From Streptomyces sp. NBC_00259 (GTDB lineage Bacteria; Actinomycetota; Actinomycetes; Streptomycetales; Streptomycetaceae), in contig NZ_CP108080.1 of NCBI RefSeq assembly GCF_036181745.1, forward strand, positions 372,001 to 436,000: 64,000 nt of DNA, read 5' to 3'. The notes under the pieces were generated by a model. It was not told the origin of the DNA, ran no database searches, and saw only the letters and a program-made list of their open reading frames with translations. Position numbers and translations under genes: made by a program. Numbering within the stretch: position 1 is the first letter of the stretch; the number at the start of each line of letters is the position of its first letter. This document shows positions 34,613 through 44,738 of this stretch, piece after piece.

Positions 34613-35190
34613 GTCGCCGCGGCCGGGGACCGGCCGGCGGCGACTGCGCTGTCCGGCGGGCCGATGCCGATCTGGAGGAGCGCCGGCTCGCGCGGGGCGG
34701 CGACCGGATCCAGTTCCACGGCCGTCACCTCGGGGGCGAAGCAGGCGAGTGCCTCCACGGCGGCCTGCCGGGCGACCTCCTGCGTGCTGGGGCAGCCGCA
34801 GCCCGTCGAGCCCGTGAGGCGCAGCCGCAGGACTCCGGTCGTCTCGTCGAATCCGGCCGATTCGAGCGAGTGCTGGACCCCGCGCAGGGCGCGCGCGATC
34901 CGGGTGGGGATGTCCTCGGGGTGCAGGTCGTGGAGGACCAGCAGGCTGGAGACGAGTCCGTCGCCGAGCAGTCCGGACAGCGGTGCGGGCCGCGGTTCCG
35001 CCTCGTGCTGTCCGCCGGCGGGGTGGCCGAGCAGCTCGACGGTCCTGGCCAGCCCCGCTCCGTAGAAGTCCATCAGGACCCGCACCAGTTCCTCCGCGGC
35101 CGTGCACGCCCGCTCGTCGCCGCCGGCCGCCAGCCGGTCGAGGATCTCCTCGACGCGCCGGCCCGCCTGTTCCGCGGTGACCGCGCTCAT
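34609..35190 (-). CDS. NifU-C-terminal-like protein of the hydrogenase locus
   Basis: The 193-residue protein has helical sequence up to about residue 110 and then a NifU C-terminal-like domain with L-R-L-R-L-T-G-S-T-G-C-G-C-P-S-T (Cys131, Cys133). Ordinary NifU/Nfu proteins have C-x-x-C at this loop; here the two Cys are separated by one residue. It may carry or pass on an iron-sulphur cluster to the small subunit, which needs three. The ATG overlaps the large-subunit stop (ATGA). Confidence 0.85.
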   Translation of the reverse strand: MSAVTAEQAGRRVEEILDRLAAGGDERACTAAEELVRVLMDFYGAGLARTVELLGHPAGGQHEAEPRPAPLSGLLGDGLVSSLLVLHDLHPEDIPTRIARALRGVQHSLESAGFDETTGVLRLRLTGSTGCGCPSTQEVARQAAVEALACFAPEVTAVELDPVAAPREPALLQIGIGPPDSAVAAGRSPAAAT

Positions 35191-36989
35191 CCGGCGAGAC
35201 CGCTCAGTCCGGTGGGCACGTGCATCGACTTCACGGTCTTGCCGCCGCCGACGTACATGTGGACGCCGCACGGCAGACAGGGGTCGAAGCTGCGGACGGC
35301 GCGCATGATGTCGATGCCCTTGAAGTTCTCCGGCGGGTTCTCCTCGAAGATCGGGGTGTTCTGCACGGCGTCCTCGTAGGGGCCGGGCGTGCCGTAGGTG
35401 TCGCGGGTGCTGGCGTTCCAGGGGGTGGGCGGGTAGGGGTGGTAGTTGGCGATCTTGCCGTCCCTGATGACCATGTGGTGGGAGAGGACGCCGCGTACGG
35501 CCTCGGTGAAGCCGACTCCGATGGACTCGTCCGGTACGTCGAACTTCTCCCAGGTCTGGGTCCGCCCGGCGCGTACCTCCTCCAGGCCCTTCTCCGCGCA
35601 GTGCAGGGCGACGGCGGCGGCGTACGCCTGGAAGTAGGTGCGGGCGCGGTTGCGCTCCAGCGCGTTGCTCCACTGCGGGATCTTCCACTCGAAGGTGGTC
35701 TCCGGCTTGGTGAGCGTGCGCGGCAGGTTGATGACGACGCTGTGGCCGGTGGCCTTGACGTAGCCGATGTCGACGAGCCCGGACAGCGCCGTGGACCAGA
35801 GCCGGGCGATGGGGCCGCCTCCGGTGTCCAGGGGCAGGTGTTCCTTGCCGTCGAACCAGCGCGGGGACATGACCCAGCTGTACTTGTCGTCGAAGTCCCG
35901 CTTCTGCGGGGCGGGGATGGTGTGCTGGTTCCAGGGGTGGCGGGGGTCGACCGGGTTGCCGAGCGGGTCGTGGGTGACGAACTGCTCCTGGCCCTCCCAG
36001 TCCTCGTAGTACGAGCTGCCGAGCAGGATCCGGATGCCGAGGTTGATCTGGGTGAGGTCGTTGGTGACGAGCTTGCCGTCCACGATGACGCCGGGGGTGA
36101 CGAACATCTTCCGTCCCCAGTCGGTCATGTTGGCGTACGTGAAGTCGCAGTACTCCGGGTCGTTGAGGGCTCCCCAGCAGCCGAGCAGCACCCGTCTGCG
36201 GCCGACCTCCTCGTAGCCGGGCAGCGCCTCGTAGAAGAAGTCGAAGAGGTCGTCGTGCAGCGGGACGACGCGCTTCATGAACTCGACGTAGCGCATGAGC
36301 CGGGTCATGTAGTCCGTGAAGAGCTGGACGGAGGCGACCGTGCCCACGCCGCCCGGGTACAGGGTGGAGGGGTGCACGTGGCGCCCCTCCATCAGACAGA
36401 ACATCTCCCGGGTGTAGCGGCTCACCTGGAGGGCTTCGCGGTAGAACTCGCCCTCGAGCGGGTTCAGCGAGCGCATGATGTCGGCGATGGTGCGGTAGCC
36501 GTGCTCCGCGGCGTGCGGCGCCTCGGTGCGCTCCGCCAGCTCCAGGACACCGGGGTTGGTCTCGCGGACCATCTTCTCGCAGTAGTCGACCCCGACCAGG
36601 TTCTCCTGGAAGATGTTGTGGTCGAACATGTACTCGGCGGACTCGCCGAGGTTGATGATCCATTCGCCGAGGTGCGGCGGCTTCACCCCGTAGGCCATGT
36701 TCTGCGCGTAGACCGAGCAGGTGGCGTGGTTGTCACCGCAGATGCCGCAGATGCGGCTGGTGATGAAGTGCGCGTCGCGCGGGTCCTTGCCCCGCATGAA
36801 GACGCTGTAGCCACGGAAGACGGACGAGGTGCTGTAGCACTCGGCGACCCGCTTCTGCTTGAAGTCGATCTTCGTGTGGATGCCGAGACTGCCCACGATC
36901 CGGGTGATCGGATCCCAGGACATCTCCACCAGGCCGTCGCCGGCCTTCTTCGCCTGTGTCGCCATCGTGTCTGCGGTGCCCTTCTTCAC
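35187..36989 (-). CDS. hhyL: [NiFe] hydrogenase large subunit, group 1h type
   Basis: The large subunit holds the Ni-Fe site. Near the N terminus it has R-I-C-G-I-C-G-D-N-H and near the C terminus D-P-C-L-P-C-G-V-H, giving the four nickel Cys ligands. After that His 23 residues follow, to be removed by the maturation protease. The L1 and L2 wording is that of the actinobacterial group 1h (old group 5) enzymes. I give the GTG start; an ATG eight codons later (at 36965) is equally possible. A 15-base tandem repeat lies immediately upstream, in the same frame. The downstream NifU-like gene is coupled. Confidence 0.93.
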   Translation of the reverse strand: MKKGTADTMATQAKKAGDGLVEMSWDPITRIVGSLGIHTKIDFKQKRVAECYSTSSVFRGYSVFMRGKDPRDAHFITSRICGICGDNHATCSVYAQNMAYGVKPPHLGEWIINLGESAEYMFDHNIFQENLVGVDYCEKMVRETNPGVLELAERTEAPHAAEHGYRTIADIMRSLNPLEGEFYREALQVSRYTREMFCLMEGRHVHPSTLYPGGVGTVASVQLFTDYMTRLMRYVEFMKRVVPLHDDLFDFFYEALPGYEEVGRRRVLLGCWGALNDPEYCDFTYANMTDWGRKMFVTPGVIVDGKLVTNDLTQINLGIRILLGSSYYEDWEGQEQFVTHDPLGNPVDPRHPWNQHTIPAPQKRDFDDKYSWVMSPRWFDGKEHLPLDTGGGPIARLWSTALSGLVDIGYVKATGHSVVINLPRTLTKPETTFEWKIPQWSNALERNRARTYFQAYAAAVALHCAEKGLEEVRAGRTQTWEKFDVPDESIGVGFTEAVRGVLSHHMVIRDGKIANYHPYPPTPWNASTRDTYGTPGPYEDAVQNTPIFEENPPENFKGIDIMRAVRSFDPCLPCGVHMYVGGGKTVKSMHVPTGLSGLAG

Positions 36990-36990
36990 G

Positions 36991-37030
36991 TCTTCGAGCT
37001 TCAGGTCTTCGAGCTTCAGGTCTTCGAGCA
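36991..37030. repeat. 15-bp tandem repeat between hydrogenase subunit genes
   Basis: Two perfect 15-base copies (36991-37005, 37006-37020) and a partial third stand in the gap before the large-subunit gene. On the minus strand the unit is in frame with the large subunit and would read L-E-D-L-K repeats if translation began further upstream, but no ATG, GTG or TTG is available there. It occupies the place of the ribosome binding site. Confidence 0.8.
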
Positions 37031-37062
37031 GGAGCTGGTGGGGCCGGTGTCCTGGGGGTGCG

Positions 37063-38151
<1,089 letters not shown>

Positions 38152-38210
38152 GTGGGCGTCTCCTGGGAGGTATGCGACATAAGAACCCGTATGCGGGCCT
38201 TCTTCTCTTG

Positions 38211-39920
38211 CTAACAGGCTGCCGAACCGGCTGCCACCGCGGCTTCGTCCGGCCGGGTGCCATCCGGAGGTTCCTTACGGACGAACGCCCGGCGCAGCCG
38301 GTGGTACGGAGCCGTGGGGTCGGAGAAGGTGCGGAGCATGCGGGCCAGTTCCTCCTCGCGGTAGGCGGCAAGGGGCTTCGTCGCCTCGTGGCGCTCGCGT
38401 TCCGCCTTCTTCGACGCGATCCGGGACGCGGTCGCCGGAAACGGTGCGAGTCGTGCCGCCAGCCGGGTGACCTCGCCGGTGAAATCCTGTGGGCCGCAGT
38501 CGACGACCCGGTCGGCCAGCCCGTACCGCAGTGCGGCGGTGGCCGTCACCGGCATCGCGTCCTGGGTGAGGCGCTCGGCGAGGGGAGCGCCCACCCGGCG
38601 GGGCAGGGAGTACGTCCAGTACTCCGAGCCGTACAGGCCCATGAGGCGGTAGTGCGGGTTGAGCACCGAACCCGCCCTGCACCAGATCTCGTCCGCGGCA
38701 AGCGCGAGCATGACCCCGCCCGCGGCCGCGTTGCCGCCGACAGCGGCCACCACCAGTCGGTCCGTGGTGGTCAGGACGGCCTCCACCAGGTCGTCCATGG
38801 CGTTGATGTTGGCCCAGGACTCGGCCGCGGGGTCGGCGGCCGCCTCGATGACGTTGAGGTTGATGCCGTTGGAGAAGAAGTCCCTGCCGCCTCCGAGCAC
38901 CAGTACCGAGGTGGGCCGGGAGCAGGCCACGCGGTAGGCGTCGAGCAGACGGCGGCAGTGCGCCGTGCTCATCGCACCGCCGGGGAAGGAGAACGACAGC
39001 AGGCCGACGTGCCCCTCCTCCCGGTACCGGATGTCGGTCCAGGTGCGGCGCCGGTCGCCGAGGTGCAGCGGGGCGGGACGTTCCGGCAGTGCCGGGAGGC
39101 GGCCGGCGAGGGCCAGCGTGGCGGGCAGTTTGACGCCGGCCGGCCCCTGCGGGCGGCGGCGCGGGCGCAGTTCGGGAATCCACACCGCGCCGTCGGTGGT
39201 CGCGCGGCAGACGGCGCCGGCCCTGGTGGCGAGCAGCTCTCCCGGCCGGCCCCGCAGCCGATCCTCCGGATGCCCACCGTGAAGGAACCATTCGCCGCCG
39301 AGCAGCTCGTCCAGCACCCCCGGCTGGGAGTCGGCGGCGCGCAGTGTGCGCAGGACGGTCTCGGTGGGGTCGTCCTCCCAGGAGATCCGCCGGTGTTCCT
39401 GGCGGAGGTAGGGCCGGGTCCTGATCTCGACCGCCGAGGGGTCCTGGGGCCGGGGCGTGTACGTACCGGAGGCGAAGCGCTCGACCGCGAGCAGGACGGC
39501 GGCCAGTGCCGCGTCGGAGACCTCGCCCCGGTACAGATCGCTCTTGGCGAGCGGCGGAAGGACGCAGTCGGCCGTGGCCCACACGGCGCCGGCGTCCATC
39601 TCCTCGTCCGCCTGGAGCACGGTGACACCCCAGGACCGGACGTCCTCCTGGACGGCCCGGTCCAGGGAGGACGGCCCGCGGTCCCCGACGGGTCCCGGGT
39701 GGACGACGAGACAGGTGTGCCGGGTCCACACATCGCGCGGGACGGCGGTCTTCAGCATGGGGGCGACGACGAGCCGCGGCCGGTGCCGGCGGACGGCGTC
39801 CCGCACGGCATCGCCGTGCGGCGTGCGCTCCACGGCGACGGTGTGTCCGCGGTCCCGCAGTTCCGCGTGGACTCGCTGGGTGAGGCTGTTGTAGGCACTG
39901 GCGATGAGCAGGATGTGCAT
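38211..39920 (-). CDS. hypX: HypX, CO-ligand synthesis protein for aerobic hydrogenase maturation
   Basis: The 569-residue protein has an N-terminal formyl-transfer domain (L-T-Q-R-V-H-A-E-L, H-P-G-P-V-G-D-R-G) and a C-terminal crotonase-like domain (F-S-N-G-I-N-L-N, A-A-V-G-G-N-A-A-A-G-G). HypX/HoxX proteins take the formyl group of N10-formyl-tetrahydrofolate through formyl-CoA to CO, supplying the active-site CO in air. I chose the ATG with AAGG nine bases upstream; a GTG four codons earlier is possible. It precedes hhyS by 59 bases on the same strand and probably leads the operon. Confidence 0.9.
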   Translation of the reverse strand: MHILLIASAYNSLTQRVHAELRDRGHTVAVERTPHGDAVRDAVRRHRPRLVVAPMLKTAVPRDVWTRHTCLVVHPGPVGDRGPSSLDRAVQEDVRSWGVTVLQADEEMDAGAVWATADCVLPPLAKSDLYRGEVSDAALAAVLLAVERFASGTYTPRPQDPSAVEIRTRPYLRQEHRRISWEDDPTETVLRTLRAADSQPGVLDELLGGEWFLHGGHPEDRLRGRPGELLATRAGAVCRATTDGAVWIPELRPRRRPQGPAGVKLPATLALAGRLPALPERPAPLHLGDRRRTWTDIRYREEGHVGLLSFSFPGGAMSTAHCRRLLDAYRVACSRPTSVLVLGGGRDFFSNGINLNVIEAAADPAAESWANINAMDDLVEAVLTTTDRLVVAAVGGNAAAGGVMLALAADEIWCRAGSVLNPHYRLMGLYGSEYWTYSLPRRVGAPLAERLTQDAMPVTATAALRYGLADRVVDCGPQDFTGEVTRLAARLAPFPATASRIASKKAERERHEATKPLAAYREEELARMLRTFSDPTAPYHRLRRAFVRKEPPDGTRPDEAAVAAGSAAC

Positions 39921-39942
39921 GGCGGCCTTCACCGATCCGGCG

Positions 39943-39974
39943 GCTGACGGCCGGTGGGGGATCCGGCCGTCAGC
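39943..39974. terminator. Perfect hairpin between hypX and the upstream small gene
   Basis: A 12-base-pair perfect inverted repeat (39943-39954 with 39963-39974) with an eight-base loop separates the end of the small unknown gene from the start of hypX. It should stop transcripts of that gene so that hypX has its own promoter in the remaining 20-odd bases or within the hairpin region. Confidence 0.7.
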
Positions 39975-40098
39975 GATCGTCCGCCCCAGCGGGCCGCCGC
40001 GGCCGGTACGGAGCCGCCGGGGTCACTCGAAAGCGACCACCTGCGCGACCGATCGGCGGCGCCGGTGGCACCGCGGCCGGGCCCGGCGGCCCTCGGCC

Positions 40099-40389
40099 TC
40101 AGAAGGCCGTGTACCGCTCCGGCATGGGGAACTCCACGCCGTCCAGCTCCAGCGTGCAGCCGGGCTTGATCCGCACCAGGTGCGGCTGGTGCACCCGGAT
40201 GACGAACCCGCGGACGGGATCGTCCGGCAGCTCGCCGCTCAGCACGGTCGTCCCCGTACCGTGTTCGCGCCGGTACGCGATCACCTTGCCGTCGACCAGG
40301 AGCTCGATGCCCCCGGTCCTGCCTGGGCCGACGTTCACGGTGATCGAGTGATCGCCCCGGTCGACGTGGAAGTGATGGTTGCGCGACAT
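40099..40389 (-). CDS. Small unknown protein, 96 aa
   Basis: I do not recognise it. The sequence is His-rich at the start (S-R-N-H-H-F-H-V-D) and mainly beta: I-E-L-L-V-D-G-K-V-I-A-Y-R, G-F-V-I-R-V-H-Q, R-I-K-P-G-C-T-L-E-L-D-G-V-E-F. GGAGGTG stands seven bases before the ATG, so it is surely translated. It is divergent from the Tm-1-like gene and separated from hypX by a hairpin. Confidence 0.75.
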   Translation of the reverse strand: MSRNHHFHVDRGDHSITVNVGPGRTGGIELLVDGKVIAYRREHGTGTTVLSGELPDDPVRGFVIRVHQPHLVRIKPGCTLELDGVEFPMPERYTAF

Positions 40390-40522
40390 GGCACACCTCC
40401 GCGGTGGCACGCGTAATCCAGCGTAAGTCCGCCGCACGGTGGTCCGCAGGGCGGCGGGCGGCCCGCCGACCGGCACGTGAGGCGCCCTTGTCGCTTTGTC
40501 GATCGTCCCGGACATTGTCGGC

Positions 40523-41806
40523 ATGACGATCGTCGCGCTGCTCGGCACCCTCGACACCAAAGGCATCGAGTACGGGTGGCTGCGGGAGCGGCTGCTGCGG
40601 CACGGAGTCGAGGTCGTCGTCATCGACGCCGGCGTCATGGGCGAGCCCCGGTTACGTGCGGACGTCCCGCGCGCCCAGGTGGCCTGGGCGGCGGGCGCCG
40701 ATCTCAGCCGGCTGCGGGCCGAGGGGGACCGTGGTGCGGCCGTGACGACGATGGCCCACGGCGCGGCCGAGATCGTCCTTCGTCTGTACGAGGCGGGCCG
40801 GCTGCACGGTGTGCTGGCCGTCGGCGGCAGCGGCGGTACGTCCATCGCGACCCGGGCCATGCGGGGACTGCCCCTCGGCGTACCGAAACTGATGGTCTCC
40901 TCGATGGCCTCCGGCGATGTCTCGCCGTACGTCGGCGCCACGGACATCACGATGATGTACAGCGTGGTCGACATCGCCGGCGTCAACACGATCTCGGCCC
41001 CGGTGCTGGCGAACGCCGTCGACGCCGTCGCCGGCATGGCGAAGGGGTTCGCCGCCGCTCCCCGGGCGCTGCGGCCGGAGAGCCTCGCCGCGGGCGGTTC
41101 CGGCTCGGGCGGCAGGCCGCTGGTGGCGGCGAGCATGGCGGGGGTGACGACCCCCGGGGTCGACGCGGCACGGGAGCGGCTGACCGAGCTCGGCTACGAG
41201 GTGCTGGTGTTCCACACGAGCGGCGCCGGCGGTCGTACGCTCGAATCGCTGGCCGCACAGGGGCTGTTCGCGGGCGTGCTGGACCTGACGCTCAGCGAAC
41301 TGGCGGACGAGCTGGTCGGGGGCATTCTGACCGCGGGCCCGGACCGGCTGCGCGCCGCGGGCCGCCGGGGCACTCCGCAGGTGGTGAGCCTGGGCGCACT
41401 GGACATGGTGAAGTTCGGCCCGGTCGACTCGCTTCCGGCGCGGCTGCGCGACCGCGACGTGCGGGTCCACAACCCGTCCATCACCGTCATCCGTACGACC
41501 GCGCCGGAGTGCGCCGAACTGGGCAGGGGCATCGCCTCGAAGCTGCGGGACGCCACGGGACCGGCCGAGGTGTGCGTCCCGTTGCGCGGGCTGTCGACTC
41601 TCGGGGCGCCGGAAGGGCCGTACCACGACCCGGTCGCGGACGCGGCACTGTTCGCGGCGCTGCGGGACGGGCTGCGAGAGAGCACTGTGGAAGTGGTGGA
41701 CTTCGCCACCCACATCAATGACCCGGCCTTCGGGCGTGCCGCGGCGGAGCGGCTGCACCGGCTGATCACCGGCGCCGGGAAGGCGTCCGCCGAGGACTGC
41801 GCCTGA
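40523..41806 (+). CDS. Tm-1-like ATP-binding protein (UPF0261)
   Basis: The 427-residue protein matches UPF0261: G-T-L-D-T-K-G near the start, G-G-S-G-G-T-S-I-A-T near 95, K-L-M-V-S-S-M-A-S-G-D-V, D-I-T-M-M-Y-S-V-V-D and, in the second half, L-G-A-L-D-M-V-K-F-G. Its N-terminal half resembles the ATP-binding domain of the tomato resistance protein Tm-1. Bacterial members have no settled function. I use the ATG that begins the family's first strand; an in-frame TTG lies nine codons earlier. Confidence 0.88.
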   Translation: MTIVALLGTLDTKGIEYGWLRERLLRHGVEVVVIDAGVMGEPRLRADVPRAQVAWAAGADLSRLRAEGDRGAAVTTMAHGAAEIVLRLYEAGRLHGVLAVGGSGGTSIATRAMRGLPLGVPKLMVSSMASGDVSPYVGATDITMMYSVVDIAGVNTISAPVLANAVDAVAGMAKGFAAAPRALRPESLAAGGSGSGGRPLVAASMAGVTTPGVDAARERLTELGYEVLVFHTSGAGGRTLESLAAQGLFAGVLDLTLSELADELVGGILTAGPDRLRAAGRRGTPQVVSLGALDMVKFGPVDSLPARLRDRDVRVHNPSITVIRTTAPECAELGRGIASKLRDATGPAEVCVPLRGLSTLGAPEGPYHDPVADAALFAALRDGLRESTVEVVDFATHINDPAFGRAAAERLHRLITGAGKASAEDCA

Positions 41807-41943
41807 CGGGTGCGCGGCCGGGATTCACGGCGTCCGGAGTGCCGACGGCGCCGCCGGACCCCGGTCCCGGACCGTACACCTGCCCGTGACCGGCTGTTTC
41901 CGCATATAGCCCCACGGGGCCAAGCGGTGCTAGAAAGGACAGC

Positions 41944-44688
41944 GTGATCAGGCGCTTCGACCGATTGCGGGGCGTGTCGGTTCGGCCACTGATCGGCAAA
42001 CGCCCCAGGAGCGTCGCCGGGCAGGTCTTCATCCTCCAGGTGGCGGTCGTGGTGCTGCTCGTTCTCGGGACGATCCTCGCCCTGGTGCTCCAGACCCGGC
42101 ACGACAGCGACCGTGAGGCACGCAACCGGTCGATCGCGGTCGCGGAATCGTTTGCGCACTCCCCCGGGCTCAGCGATGCCCTGAACTCGCCCGATCCGTC
42201 CAAGGTGCTCCAGCCGATAACGGAAGAGGCACGCAAGCGCGCGGGCGTCGACTTCATCGTCGTCATGGACACCAAGGGCATCCGGTACACCCATCCGCAG
42301 CCGGAGCGGATCGGGCACCGCTTCGTCGGCACCATCGAACCGTCCCTGCGGGGCGAGGTGATCCTCGAGAGCGTCGACGGCCCGCTCGGCCGGGAGGTGC
42401 AGGCGGTGGTCCCCGTGACCGGGCCCGACGGCAAGGTCGAGGCGCTGGTCTCCGCCGGTCTCACCGTGCAGAACGTGACCGGCGAGGTGAACCAGCAGCT
42501 GCCGGTCATCCTCGGCACGGGCGCGGCGGGCCTCGCGCTGGCCACGGCGGGCACGGCGCTGGCCACCAGACGGCTGAAACGCCAGACCCACGGTCTCGGG
42601 CCGACCGAGATGACCCGCATGTACGAACACCACGACGCCGTTCTGCACGCCGTACGGGAAGGCGTCGTCATCGTCGCCGGTGACGGCAGGCTCCTGCTGG
42701 CGAACGACGAGGCCAGACGCCTGCTCGGGCTGGGATCCGACTGCGAGGGCCGGCCCGTGCGGGACCTGACGGGACTCGAACCCGCGACGGCCGAGCTGCT
42801 GGCCTCCGGCAGAGCGGCCACGGACGAGGTGCTCACGGCCGGGGACCGGCTGCTGGTGGTGAACCAGCGGTCCACGGACGGTCCCGGCGGTCCGCTGGGC
42901 ACGGTCGCGACCATTCGTGACTCCACCGAGCTCCAGGCGCTGACGGGCCGGGCCGAGGTGGCACGCAAACGCCTCCAGCTGCTGTACGACGCGGGCGTGG
43001 GCATCGGCACGACGCTGGATGTCGCGCGGACCGCCGAGGAGCTGGCCGAGGTCGCGGTCCCCTCCTTCGCCGACTACGTGACCGTCGACCTCGCCGATCC
43101 CGTCCTGAACGGGGAGGAGCCCAACGGTTCCGCGTCGGAGATGCGCCGCACCGCCGTCAGCGGCATCCGTGACGACCATCCGCTCTACGAGCGGGGCAGG
43201 CTGATCGCGTTCCTGCCGTCGACGCCGCAGGCCCGCGGGCTCGGCACCGGCCGCGCGGAGGTCGTGCCGGATCTGTCGAGGGCGCTGGGCTGGCGTGCGC
43301 AGGATCCCGAGCGCACGAAGGCGATCGTCGAGTACGGCATCCACTCGCTCATCACCGTGCCGCTGCAGGCCCGGGGAACCGTCCTGGGGGTGGCCAACTT
43401 CTGGCGCTCGGAGAAGCCCGGTCCGTTCGAGGAGGACGACCTCTCGCTGGCGGAGGAGCTGGTGGCGCGCGCCGCGGTGTCCGTGGACAACGCCCGCCGC
43501 TACACCCGCGAGCACGCCCTGGCCGTGACGCTGCAGCGCAGCCTGCTGCCGCGGGCGCTGCCGGAGCACAGCGCCGTCGAGGTGGCGCATCGCTATCTGC
43601 CCGCGCAGTCCGGGGTGGGCGGCGACTGGTTCGACGTGATCCCGCTGCCGGGCAGCCGGGTCGCCCTGGTGGTGGGCGATGTCGTCGGTCACGGGCTGCA
43701 CGCGGCCGCGACGATGGGGCGGCTGCGTACCGCGGTGCACAACTTCTCCACGCTCGATCTGCCGCCCGACGAGCTCCTCGGCCACCTCGACGACCTGGTG
43801 GGGCGGATCGACCAGGACGAGATGGGCCTCGGCGGCAGTCCGGACGGCCCGGCGATGACCGGGGCCACCTGTATCTACGCGATCTACGACCCGGTTTCGC
43901 GGCAGTGCACCATGGCCCGGGCGGGGCACCCGCTGCCCGCGCTGGTCCGGCCCGACGGCACGGTGGAGTTCCCCGAGCTGCCGGCAGGACCGCCGCTCGG
44001 GCTGGGCGGCATGCCGTTCGAGAGCGCGGAGCTGGAGATCGCCGAGGGGACCGAGCTCGTGTTCTACACCGACGGGCTCATCGAGGACCGCAGCCGTGAC
44101 ATCGACGTCGGCATCGAGCTGCTGCGCCGCGCCCTCGCCCATGCCGACCGCACACCGGAGCAGACCTGCAAGGCCGTACTGGACGCCCTGCTGCCTGCGC
44201 GCCCGAAGGACGACGTGGCGCTGCTCATCGCGCGCACGCGCGCTCTGGGCGCCGACCGGATCGCCGAGTGGGACGTGCCGTCGGACCCCAGCGCCGTCGC
44301 CGGCATGCGCGCCGCGGCCGTCGCCAAGCTGACGGACTGGGGGCTGACCGAGCTGGCGTTCAGCACCGAACTGATCCTGAGCGAGCTGCTCACCAACGCG
44401 ATCCGCTACGGCACCCAGCCGATCCGCGTCCGGATGCTGTACGACGAGGGGCTGACCTGCGAGGTGGCCGACGGCAGCAGCACGTCGCCGCATCTGCGCT
44501 ACGCCGCGACGACGGACGAGGGCGGACGAGGGCTGTTCCTCGTGGCCCAGCTCTCCGAACGCTGGGGTACGAGGTACACCGCCGACGGCAAGATCATCTG
44601 GGCGGAGCAGCCTCTCCCCGGCACGACCTCGGATCCTGAGGCCGACGGCGAGGCACTGCTGCGCCTCTTCGACACCGAACCCCTCTGA
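41944..44688 (+). CDS. Sensor-PAS-GAF-PP2C-ATPase regulator, paralogue 2
   Basis: The 914-residue protein repeats the architecture of the 20.3-kb gene: membrane segment near 25-50, Cache-type domain (D-F-I-V-V-M-D-T-K-G-I-R-Y-T-H-P), second membrane segment, R-Q-T-H-G-L-G-P-T-E linker, PAS, GAF, PP2C (G-V-G-G-D-W-F-D, F-Y-T-D-G-L-I-E) and ATPase (E-L-L-T-N-A-I-R-Y, D-E-G-G-R-G-L-F). The sensory domain is the most divergent part. AAAGGA lies before the GTG. The leader holds G-T-G-C-T-A-G-A-A, close to the paralogue's G-T-G-T-T-A-G-A-A. No sigma-factor gene adjoins either copy. Confidence 0.93.
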   Translation: MIRRFDRLRGVSVRPLIGKRPRSVAGQVFILQVAVVVLLVLGTILALVLQTRHDSDREARNRSIAVAESFAHSPGLSDALNSPDPSKVLQPITEEARKRAGVDFIVVMDTKGIRYTHPQPERIGHRFVGTIEPSLRGEVILESVDGPLGREVQAVVPVTGPDGKVEALVSAGLTVQNVTGEVNQQLPVILGTGAAGLALATAGTALATRRLKRQTHGLGPTEMTRMYEHHDAVLHAVREGVVIVAGDGRLLLANDEARRLLGLGSDCEGRPVRDLTGLEPATAELLASGRAATDEVLTAGDRLLVVNQRSTDGPGGPLGTVATIRDSTELQALTGRAEVARKRLQLLYDAGVGIGTTLDVARTAEELAEVAVPSFADYVTVDLADPVLNGEEPNGSASEMRRTAVSGIRDDHPLYERGRLIAFLPSTPQARGLGTGRAEVVPDLSRALGWRAQDPERTKAIVEYGIHSLITVPLQARGTVLGVANFWRSEKPGPFEEDDLSLAEELVARAAVSVDNARRYTREHALAVTLQRSLLPRALPEHSAVEVAHRYLPAQSGVGGDWFDVIPLPGSRVALVVGDVVGHGLHAAATMGRLRTAVHNFSTLDLPPDELLGHLDDLVGRIDQDEMGLGGSPDGPAMTGATCIYAIYDPVSRQCTMARAGHPLPALVRPDGTVEFPELPAGPPLGLGGMPFESAELEIAEGTELVFYTDGLIEDRSRDIDVGIELLRRALAHADRTPEQTCKAVLDALLPARPKDDVALLIARTRALGADRIAEWDVPSDPSAVAGMRAAAVAKLTDWGLTELAFSTELILSELLTNAIRYGTQPIRVRMLYDEGLTCEVADGSSTSPHLRYAATTDEGGRGLFLVAQLSERWGTRYTADGKIIWAEQPLPGTTSDPEADGEALLRLFDTEPL

Positions 44689-44738
44689 GCCGCCGGCCCC
44701 TGCGCAGGCCCGGCCGCCCGCCCGAGAGGGCGTCCGGG

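Noticed and set aside
38152..38210. Possible attenuator between hypX and hhyS (CCCG-CATA-CGGG followed by T-rich bases on the minus strand)
   Set aside because: A four-base-pair stem is too short to be convincing; the gap may just as well hold a promoter.
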